Below, one piece after another: positions 6,993-11,077 of a stretch of 11,077 bases of DNA (position 1 is its first letter; each line of letters begins with the position of its first letter). The stretch lies in NCBI GenBank assembly GCA_009776965.1, contig WRMU01000028.1, positions 1 to 11,077 of the forward strand. Direction: 5' to 3'. The DNA is from Microgenomates group bacterium (lineage in GTDB: Bacteria; Patescibacteriota; Microgenomatia; UBA1400; PJMF01). Both the position numbers and the translations under genes were made by a program. The notes below the pieces were generated by a model. It worked only from the letters and a program-made list of their open reading frames with translations, did no database searches and had not been told where the DNA came from.

Positions 6993-7655
6993 TTAATATA
7001 CTGAGTTATAATGCCCGTCCAACACTCCGCTCTCGGGCAAGGGGAAAAACTCCACCAAAAACGGATAGTTTTTACTCGCAATACTCTTTGTCCATACTTC
7101 GTGTTTAGCGTCTAAGGTACGATGATAAGTATAGTCTTGGGTTACTCCGGCCACCCCCGCTTCCGTTCCTTCGGGCACAAAAATCGCTCCAGCAAAACGC
7201 ACTTGGAGCAGTTGAGTCATATAATCCAACATTGCTACTGTGTCTCCAGACAGATTTGCCACTCCATAAGTAATAGTCCCCGTATAATTAGCTGTCGTTG
7301 AGTCGCTAGAAGTAGTTACCGTCACCACAATCGGTTCATCTACTCCTCCGCTTACCCCATAATTTAGCTCTAATCCACTCCAGTCCAGATACCAAGATAA
7401 ACCATTTAAGCTAGGTGTGCTAGTGGCATCAATCGTGGTGGATTTGCTTTTTCCTCCCACAGTAGCCGAAATAACCGCTTGCTCCGGTGTGTCCAAACTC
7501 ACTGTCCCGTTAATCATCACATGATCATTAACAGAATTGAGCGCTTGATCATAATCACTAGTCGCAATCGTTAGCGACAGCGCCTGAGCCCCTCCCGCTC
7601 CCAATAGCAATACCCCCGTCATTAAGAAAGAAAACGTCAAGCCTTGTTTTATCAT
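6993..7655 (-). CDS. Secreted protein of unknown function
   Basis: A 220-residue protein that I do not recognise. It starts with a classical signal peptide: two-residue gap, Lys3, a hydrophobic core (about 6-20) and a likely cleavage after AQA at residue 25. The mature part is rich in Thr, Ser, Val and Gly through about residue 140, with alternating patterns that suggest beta strands. A more mixed C-terminal part has several aromatic residues and ends in Tyr. There is no second membrane helix and no LPxTG or lipobox, so it should be released or held by other means. Signal peptidase I encoded at 5558-6169 would process it. parB follows after five bases. It has a well-formed promoter and, like its neighbours, no Shine-Dalgarno site. 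Confidence 0.75.
   Translation of the reverse strand: MIKQGLTFSFLMTGVLLLGAGGAQALSLTIATSDYDQALNSVNDHVMINGTVSLDTPEQAVISATVGGKSKSTTIDATSTPSLNGLSWYLDWSGLELNYGVSGGVDEPIVVTVTTSSDSTTANYTGTITYGVANLSGDTVAMLDYMTQLLQVRFAGAIFVPEGTEAGVAGVTQDYTYHRTLDAKHEVWTKSIASKNYPFLVEFFPLPESGVLDGHYNSVY
6995..7000 (-). promoter_or_regulatory. Probable -10 box of parB
   Basis: TATATT on the minus strand, overlapping the stop codon of the secreted-protein gene (6993-6995) and ending seven bases before the parB ATG. It lacks the TGn extension and the -35 is poor (TTGGAC at 7017-7022, spacer 16), so read-through from the upstream gene may also contribute. Confidence 0.4.
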
Positions 7656-7661
7656 GCAACC

Positions 7662-7690
7662 ATTATATATTTTTCTTAAAGTTATGTCTA
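7662..7690 (-). promoter_or_regulatory. Promoter of the secreted-protein gene
   Basis: TAGACA (7685-7690), a 17-base spacer and a perfect TATAAT (7662-7667) on the minus strand, ending six bases before the ATG at 7655. The predicted mRNA is leaderless. It sits between the desulfoferrodoxin stop (7710) and the gene. Confidence 0.65.
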
Positions 7691-7709
7691 GTCTGCATTC
7701 TCGTCTAGA

Positions 7710-8099
7710 TTATTCTCGAGCCATCCATAGGCCATGCAGATTACAATATTCGCGAGCGACAACCTTAGAACCTCCAGCGACCGCAAACTCTGCCTGAGGC
7801 GGATTATCATCGAGAGTAAGATGCCGCCGATAAACTTGATTATCCACCAAAAGCTCAATCCACTCGATATGATGCTCAGCTTCCATAGGGTGGGGGACAC
7901 TCCCCACTTTAACCAAATAGCCAGTAGGAGTTTTTTCGATAACGGGAACATGTTTCTCCTCCGAGGCAGTATCTTCTGCTCCAGCTGCCATCAGTTGCAT
8001 CGGCTGCCCGTCACAAATCAAAACTCCTCCGCCAGCATGAGTAATTTCCACCATCATCCCGCAGATATGGCATTTATAAATCTGATTAAGTTCTGTCAT
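7710..8099 (-). CDS. Desulfoferrodoxin-type superoxide reductase
   Basis: A 129-residue protein with the two-domain layout of desulfoferrodoxin, a cytoplasmic enzyme that reduces superoxide to peroxide without making oxygen. The catalytic domain is intact: EKH with Lys49 and His50, HPMEAEHHIEWI with His70 and His76, and CNLHGLW with Cys119 and His122, which together give the usual His4-Cys iron site. The N-terminal desulforedoxin domain shows YKCHICG (Cys10, Cys13) and ICDGQPM. Only Cys29 is present there; the adjacent fourth cysteine is Asp30, so the rubredoxin-like iron site may be weak or lost. The start codon follows a 65-base gap after the tRNA-Thr gene. An AGGGA nine bases upstream may be a weak Shine-Dalgarno site. 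Such an enzyme fits an anaerobe exposed to oxygen at times. Confidence 0.92.
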   Translation of the reverse strand: MTELNQIYKCHICGMMVEITHAGGGVLICDGQPMQLMAAGAEDTASEEKHVPVIEKTPTGYLVKVGSVPHPMEAEHHIEWIELLVDNQVYRRHLTLDDNPPQAEFAVAGGSKVVAREYCNLHGLWMARE

Positions 8100-8163
8100 A
8101 AAAGTCGTTCCCTATCTTTTTTTATTACTTATTATTTTAATGCCATTTTCAAACTGCGCTCGG

Positions 8164-8236
8164 AGCCACCTGTCGGGATTGAACCGACGACCTTTTCGTT
8201 ACGAGTGAAACGCTCTACCAACTGAGCTAAGGTGGC
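8164..8236 (-). tRNA. tRNA-Thr (anticodon CGT)
   Basis: A full cloverleaf on the minus strand, 73 bases with the discriminator. The acceptor stem GCCACCT/AGGTGGC is perfect, the D stem is GCTC/GAGC, and the T arm is GTCGG, TTCAATC, CCGAC. The anticodon loop is CTCGTAA, giving CGT, which reads ACG. The base pair closing the anticodon loop is an A-C mismatch (31-39). The discriminator is T, and CCA is not encoded (CCG follows). The apparent peptide PPVGIEPTTF on the opposite strand is the usual false translation of a tRNA. Confidence 0.95.
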
Positions 8237-8507
8237 CACAGTCAAAAGTCCTAATCTCACCATAAGACCAAGCTATATTATACTTTAAAATTACCATACA
8301 ACAATACATATATCCTAAACAGTCACATTCAAGAGGAACGTCATTTAAAATATTTTGGAAGCTGATTTTCCTCTTGGTTAGACAGAGGCGGAGAAAGACT
8401 AGATGAGCATGCCTTAAAGATTTTTTTTAGTAATACTAGAGGAGTATTGATTTTCATCCGCAGAGAAGCTTTCTACAAGAACTGGTAGCGTAATCAATCC
8501 ATCCAGC
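8237..8507. other. 271-base AT-rich intergenic region with inverted repeats
   Basis: No convincing gene. It holds the tRNA-Thr promoter region, a perfect 9-bp inverted repeat (8330-8338 with 8368-8376, loop 29 bases), a palindrome AAAATATTTT (8347-8356) inside that loop, and a small hairpin AATACT/AGTATT (8432-8437 with 8443-8448, loop five). Neither hairpin is followed by a T run on the minus strand, so they are not clear intrinsic terminators. A 38-codon minus-strand reading frame (8341-8457) starts MKINTPLVLLKK but lacks a usable -10 or Shine-Dalgarno site and is probably chance. Confidence 0.5.
8277..8304 (-). promoter_or_regulatory. Possible promoter of tRNA-Thr
   Basis: A perfect TATAAT (8277-8282) on the minus strand with a weak TTGTTG (8299-8304) 16 bases upstream. 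It lies 40 bases before the tRNA 5' end, so the precursor would carry a leader of about 33 bases for RNase P to remove. Confidence 0.45.
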
Positions 8508-9146
8508 TTAAAGAGGAGTAGCTGACCAGTCAATCTCGACGGTTTCTAGCAGCTGTCTGGCACCAGCAAGGTCGATCCATTCAAATTCTAAGGCTAGAAA
8601 AACCGAATTGGAAGTGTCATAGTCTTGGCTTGGGGTGCTCGGCATGGTTAAGAGCCAAAAGGTTTGATACCTTGAGCCAGTATATTCGGCCATCAAATAC
8701 TCGATGCCGTTGATGGTAACATTGTTGACCCATCGAATTTCTCCGGATTTTTGAACCCAATCTTGAGAGGACTTGTCCTCGATGTACCAATCCGGAGTCA
8801 TGTGGGCAGCGCCGCCGATATATCTAACATGGAGGCTAGGCACATCAAGGGCATTGCTTTCCACCTGTTGCAAGTCAAAAAATTGCAGGCCTTCATCGAC
8901 CACTTGCCAGTTATCTACAGGGGCAACACTAAAACCATTCCATCGTAGAAACTCCCGATCAGCCGTTTCGGGATTGGTGCCGGTAGTAGTAGTTGGTTTT
9001 GGCGAAGAAAGCTCTGAAGTGGTAGAGGTTGATCGGTTGGAGGCTTGGTTGTGGGAAAATAGAAACCAGCCTACTCCTAGGGCTATTAACCCAACTATCG
9101 AGATAATCACGATGCTTAAATTACCCTTTTTAGATTTTTTGGTCAT
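8508..9146 (-). CDS. Membrane-anchored extracellular protein of unknown function
   Basis: A 212-residue protein. A Lys-rich start (MTKKSKKGN) is followed by one transmembrane helix (about 10-31), a Ser/Thr/Pro linker (32-62) and an outside domain (65-212). That domain begins with GFSVAPVDNWQVVDEG, later has VTINGIEYLMAEYTG, and ends with a segment leading to LLETVEIDW. This order (a Phe-x-Val...Pro...Trp opening, a central gly-turn strand, and a terminal Leu-x-Thr-val strand) recalls PsbP-like lipoproteins, but I hold that loosely. The frame is open further upstream into tRNA-Gly, but that part reads GSTPITR, a false tRNA translation. The start at 9146 has a GAAAGG six bases upstream, the only clear Shine-Dalgarno-like site in the window. 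Confidence 0.75.
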   Translation of the reverse strand: MTKKSKKGNLSIVIISIVGLIALGVGWFLFSHNQASNRSTSTTSELSSPKPTTTTGTNPETADREFLRWNGFSVAPVDNWQVVDEGLQFFDLQQVESNALDVPSLHVRYIGGAAHMTPDWYIEDKSSQDWVQKSGEIRWVNNVTINGIEYLMAEYTGSRYQTFWLLTMPSTPSQDYDTSNSVFLALEFEWIDLAGARQLLETVEIDWSATPL

Positions 9147-9152
9147 AAGGAA

Positions 9153-9170
9153 CCTTTCAAAAAAATTATA
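9153..9170 (-). promoter_or_regulatory. -10 box and ribosome binding site for the 8508-9146 gene
   Basis: On the minus strand TATAAT (9165-9170) is followed by a T run and then GAAAGG (9153-9158), six bases before the ATG. The leader would be about 12 bases with the binding site at its very start. This layout is unlike the leaderless genes around it. No clear -35 or TGn was found. Confidence 0.5.
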
Positions 9171-9187
9171 GAGTGGCTTGAAGACTG

Positions 9188-9258
9188 AGCGGGTAATGGG
9201 AGTCGAACCCACCTCTTATCCTTGGGAAGGATACATACTACCGATGTACTATACCCGC
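9188..9258 (-). tRNA. tRNA-Gly (anticodon CCC)
   Basis: A full cloverleaf of 71 bases on the minus strand. The acceptor stem GCGGGTA/TACCCGC is perfect, the anticodon stem is TATCC/GGATA, and the loop TTCCCAA gives CCC, which reads GGG. The T arm is GTGGG, TTCGACT, CCCAT with one G-T pair. The discriminator is T, as expected for glycine; CCA is not encoded. It lies 20 bases after tRNA-Glu. Confidence 0.95.
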
Positions 9259-9270
9259 GCTATTTTACAA

Positions 9271-9276
9271 ATTATA
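9271..9276 (-). promoter_or_regulatory. -10 box of tRNA-Gly
   Basis: TATAAT on the minus strand, starting two bases after the 3' end of tRNA-Glu and ending 12 bases before the tRNA-Gly 5' end. The position matches that of the tRNA-Glu box. Any -35 would lie in the tRNA-Glu T arm (TTCGAA, 9293-9298). Confidence 0.45.
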
Positions 9277-9278
9277 TG

Positions 9279-9352
9279 TGACCCCAGCGGGATTCGAACC
9301 CGCGATCTTTTGGATGAGAACCAAATATCCTAGGCCGCTAGACGATGGGGCC
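9279..9352 (-). tRNA. tRNA-Glu (anticodon CTC)
   Basis: A full cloverleaf of 74 bases on the minus strand. The acceptor stem GGCCCCA/TGGGGTC has one G-T pair, the anticodon stem is TTTGG/CCAAA, and the loop TTCTCAT gives CTC, which reads GAG. The T arm is GCGGG, TTCGAAT, CCCGC. The D arm CGTCTAGCGGCCTAGG is typical of glutamate tRNAs. The discriminator is A; CCA is not encoded. Confidence 0.95.
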
Positions 9353-9365
9353 AGCCAGAGAGAAC

Positions 9366-9374
9366 ATTATAACA
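9366..9374 (-). promoter_or_regulatory. Extended -10 promoter of tRNA-Glu
   Basis: TGTTATAAT on the minus strand, ending 13 bases before the tRNA-Glu 5' end. No clear -35 upstream. It is the same extended -10 as in front of the Trm11-like gene. Confidence 0.55.
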
Positions 9375-9408
9375 CAATTTTGATGGCGGGTGGCGAGCGG
9401 ACCTGCCG

Positions 9409-9846
9409 TCAATATAGCCAAGTTATATTCTGATAATGATCAATTTTCACCGTCCCATCTTCCTTTAGCGCCACACTCACTGCGTCTATTCTATAATTCT
9501 TTCCCCCAAATCTCGGATTTTGCCGCAAAAAATAATTTACCGCCTGACTTAGCTGTTTTACTTTCGTCTTGTTTACCGCTAGCGCCGGAGATCCATAGTT
9601 TTCGCCAGTGCGAGTCTTTACTTCCACAAACACCACCTCCTTTCCCTCTAAAAAAATCAAATCAATTTCCTCGCCACCCCCTCGCCCCTTGCCTGTACGA
9701 TAATTTTTTGCCACCAGCTTATATCCTTTAGCCAGCAAAAAACGTTCTGCTAACTCCTCACCTGTTTTCCCTAAAGAAAAATTATGCCTTTTTTTCTGCT
9801 TTTTCGAGAGTATTCTTCTCTTTAATTCTGCTGGCACTACGTCCAA
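9409..9846 (-). CDS. YraN family (UPF0102) nuclease-like protein
   Basis: A 145-residue member of the YraN family, small predicted nucleases of the Holliday-junction resolvase-like PD-(D/E)xK fold with no settled role. GKTGEELAERFLLAKGYKL (26-44) and NYR match the family start. The catalytic signature is EEIDLI (Asp62) followed by FVEVKTR (Glu75, Lys77). A Gly-rich insert (TGKGRGGG) precedes the EID motif. The only ATG available is at 9846, which makes the first 21 codons overlap the end of rplS in another frame; a GTG at 9837 is an alternative. In many bacteria yraN is found near rplS and rnhB, so the neighbourhood is familiar. It is probably translated from the rplS transcript. Confidence 0.88.
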   Translation of the reverse strand: MDVVPAELKRRILSKKQKKRHNFSLGKTGEELAERFLLAKGYKLVAKNYRTGKGRGGGEEIDLIFLEGKEVVFVEVKTRTGENYGSPALAVNKTKVKQLSQAVNYFLRQNPRFGGKNYRIDAVSVALKEDGTVKIDHYQNITWLY

Positions 9847-10135
9847 TCTTGTCGCGCAAATAATAAAGCTTTGCCCTTCGCACTGCCCCTCGCCTCTTAA
9901 CCGTAATCTTTTTAATCGTCGGCATATTCACCGGAAAAATCTTCTCCACCCCAATTCCTCCTGCGCCAATTTTTCGCACTGTAAAGGTTTTATTTGTCTC
10001 GCGGTTTTGAATAGCAATCAAAATGCCCTCAAAAACCTGCACTCTTTTTTTGCTTCCTTCTTGGATTTCTTGGGAGACCGCAATCGTGTCGCCTACTGAA
10101 AGATTTGTGTCTTGGTAAGTTAAATACTGCGACAT
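9782..10135 (-). CDS. rplS: 50S ribosomal protein L19
   Basis: A 117-residue L19, which lies at the interface of the ribosomal subunits. The family core is clear: VGDTIAVSQEIQEGSKKRVQVFEGILIA, then TFTVRKIGAGGIGVEKIFPVNMPTIKKI and RRGAVRRAKLYYLRDKIGRSASRI. The frame is open 17 codons upstream to a TTG at 10186, but the ATG at 10135 fits both the promoter and the normal L19 start. The N-terminus is about 15 residues shorter than in E. coli. The tail after SRIKEK is an added KNTLEKAEKKA, encoded where yraN overlaps. It follows pyrG by 47 bases. Confidence 0.96.
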   Translation of the reverse strand: MSQYLTYQDTNLSVGDTIAVSQEIQEGSKKRVQVFEGILIAIQNRETNKTFTVRKIGAGGIGVEKIFPVNMPTIKKITVKRRGAVRRAKLYYLRDKIGRSASRIKEKNTLEKAEKKA

Positions 10136-10140
10136 AAGAC

Positions 10141-10174
10141 CTGCTATTATAATAGCAGTCCCCCTTAAAGTCAA
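10141..10174 (-). promoter_or_regulatory. Consensus promoter of rplS on an 18-bp perfect palindrome
   Basis: On the minus strand TTGACT (10169-10174), 17 bases, then TATAAT (10146-10151), ending ten bases before the rplS ATG. A second TTGACT lies 12 bases further upstream, at 10181-10186. The -10 sits in CTGCTATTATAATAGCAG (10141-10158), a perfect palindrome, which also gives a TATAAT on the plus strand (10148-10153). It could be an operator, or an mRNA-end hairpin of pyrG; no T run follows it, so a terminator is unlikely. Confidence 0.65.
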
Positions 10175-10182
10175 GCCATCAG

Positions 10183-11077
10183 TCAAGCTTTGAGCGTCGC
10201 TTTAATAAACTCCACAAACAATGGATGTGGTTTCAAAGGTGCTGATTTATATTGCGGGCAAGCCGCCATCGCCACAAAAAACGGGTGTTCGTTCTCTGGT
10301 AGCTCAATCATCTCCACCAATTCACCATTAGGAGAAGTTCCCGATACCACCAAACCTGCCTCCTCCAATGACTTGCGGTATATATTATCCAGCTCATGGT
10401 TTTGTCTATGTCTCTCCGTAATCAATAGTTTGTCCTTATCCTTAAAAGCATCATGCTTCATATAAATCTTGGCCACTCGCGAACCTTTCTGCAACACACA
10501 ATCATAGCCTCCTCGTCTCACCTTCGTTTTTGTCAGGTCCATCACATTTTGCGCCCAACCAATAGCCAAACAAGGTGTTTTGTTTTCTCTAATCCAATGC
10601 GTCACCCCTACTTTTCCTCCCACTCCATGCGCTCCCCAGCCAGTAGGCACCACAATTCCTTCAATTCCTACAAAAACCTTGTCCAAATTATTAATGTTTT
10701 CTTCCAAATCCTCAGTTGTAATAAATCTGATGTCCAGTTTAGCTTTATTGAAATACGCTGCATGCTTCAAAGCCTCCAAAAGCGAGGCATAACTGTCCTG
10801 TAATTCAAAATCGCCGCTCTTAATATGTCCAGCAATAACTCCAATCACCACTTTTTTGCCCTCCGAGCGCAACACTTCCTCCACCATCTTTTTCCATTCG
10901 CCCAAATCCCTTCTTCCAGCACTCAATTCTAGTTTTTCCAAGGCTTTCTTATCAAAGTCTTGTGCCGCCAACTCCAACGGCAACTGGTAGATCGAAGGTA
11001 GGTCGGGGTTGGAGATTACCTCATCAGCGGTCATATTACAAAAGTAAGCTACTTTCTCTTTACGTTTTTTATCAATA
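10183..11077 (-). CDS. pyrG: CTP synthase, C-terminal part, with degenerate glutaminase domain
   Basis: The gene runs past the right edge: 14 codons upstream of the ATG at 11034 remain open and complete the family motif KVAYFCNMTADEVISNPDLPSIYQLPL, the end of the amidoligase domain, here given in part. The glutamine amidotransferase domain follows (from about 10855 downward) and keeps its fold markers: GHIKSGDFELQDSYASLLEA, PTGWGAHGVGG, ITERHRQNHELDN and SPNGELVEMIELPE. The catalytic triad is gone. The nucleophile Cys of GICLGMQ is Gly in AIGWAQN (10558-10560), and the His and Glu of HPE are Cys and Gln in CPQY (10258-10260, 10252-10254). The frame is intact, so this is not a pseudogene. The enzyme makes CTP from UTP; it may depend on free ammonia. 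Sure of family, inferred for activity. Confidence 0.92.
   Translation of the reverse strand, partial: IDKKRKEKVAYFCNMTADEVISNPDLPSIYQLPLELAAQDFDKKALEKLELSAGRRDLGEWKKMVEEVLRSEGKKVVIGVIAGHIKSGDFELQDSYASLLEALKHAAYFNKAKLDIRFITTEDLEENINNLDKVFVGIEGIVVPTGWGAHGVGGKVGVTHWIRENKTPCLAIGWAQNVMDLTKTKVRRGGYDCVLQKGSRVAKIYMKHDAFKDKDKLLITERHRQNHELDNIYRKSLEEAGLVVSGTSPNGELVEMIELPENEHPFFVAMAACPQYKSAPLKPHPLFVEFIKATLKA

Noticed and set aside
7688..7951. An 87-codon minus-strand frame within the desulfoferrodoxin gene
   Set aside because: It is a frame shadow of a clearly conserved enzyme and resembles no protein family.
8192..8211. Sequence like a parS site (GTTTCAC...GAAA) near a parB gene
   Set aside because: It is the anticodon arm of tRNA-Thr and is not a good palindrome (the centre does not match the parS consensus).
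8164..8225. Plus-strand peptide ending PPVGIEPTTFSLRVKR-like
   Set aside because: This is the familiar false translation of the antisense strand of a tRNA gene (tRNA-Thr).
8432..8448. Hairpin AATACT/AGTATT next to a run of eight T as a terminator
   Set aside because: The T run precedes the hairpin on the plus strand and becomes an A run after it on the minus strand, where the genes are; the stem is also AT-rich.
8341..8457. A 38-codon minus-strand reading frame beginning MKINTPLVLLKK
   Set aside because: It has no -10 box at the distance used by its neighbours and no Shine-Dalgarno site, and it spans inverted repeats; chance is the simplest explanation.
9147..9212. N-terminal extension of the 8508-9146 protein, starting MGSTPITR
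   Set aside because: It is translated from tRNA-Gly and its flank, upstream of the -10 box and ribosome site; the ATG at 9146 is better.
10183..11034. A complete 283-residue stand-alone amidotransferase gene starting at the ATG at 11034
   Set aside because: The frame stays open to the window edge and those codons encode the conserved end of the CTP synthase amidoligase domain, so the ATG is internal.

Overview
The window reads as chromosome of a small, fermentative-looking bacterium, most likely a member of the Candidate Phyla Radiation (Patescibacteria). This is inferred from the mix of genes (a short type-2 isoleucyl-tRNA synthetase, a Trm11-like RNA methyltransferase between the L21 and L27 genes, a desulfoferrodoxin, a solitary ParB), from very compact spacing and from genes that nearly all start without a Shine-Dalgarno site. 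No mobile element, CRISPR array or phage gene was seen.

Layout. Positions 1-77 (minus) hold the first codons of a probable sodium/calcium exchanger, divergent from ileS (121-2922, plus). The plus strand continues with rplU (L21), a Trm11-like methyltransferase, rpmA (L27), a membrane-anchored protein with two Ig-like domains, and lepB (signal peptidase I, ends 6169). From 6166 every gene is on the minus strand. In order of coordinate these are parB, a secreted protein, desulfoferrodoxin, tRNA-Thr(CGT), a membrane-anchored protein of unknown function, tRNA-Gly(CCC), tRNA-Glu(CTC), a YraN-family nuclease-like gene, rplS (L19) and the C-terminal part of pyrG (CTP synthase), which runs off the right edge.

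Regulation. Nine protein genes have a TATAAT-like hexamer ending only 6-10 bases before the ATG, so their mRNAs should be leaderless or nearly so. Six of these boxes are extended -10 elements (TGnTAYAAT). The three tRNA genes also appear to have their own -10 boxes. Many promoters sit inside the stop codon or last codons of the gene before, so adjacent same-strand genes look singly transcribed. The clearest exception is the methyltransferase-rpmA pair, 3 bases apart.

Most striking points: the glutaminase domain of CTP synthase has lost its catalytic Cys, His and Glu in an otherwise intact frame; the desulfoferrodoxin lacks one of the four cysteines of its rubredoxin-like site; the L19 promoter lies on a perfect 18-bp palindrome; the ileS/exchanger promoters are face to face on one inverted repeat; and all three tRNAs have C at the wobble position. 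The + strand is strongly C-rich over G in both gene orientations, except in the block about 7690-9400, which is balanced or reversed and may have a different history.
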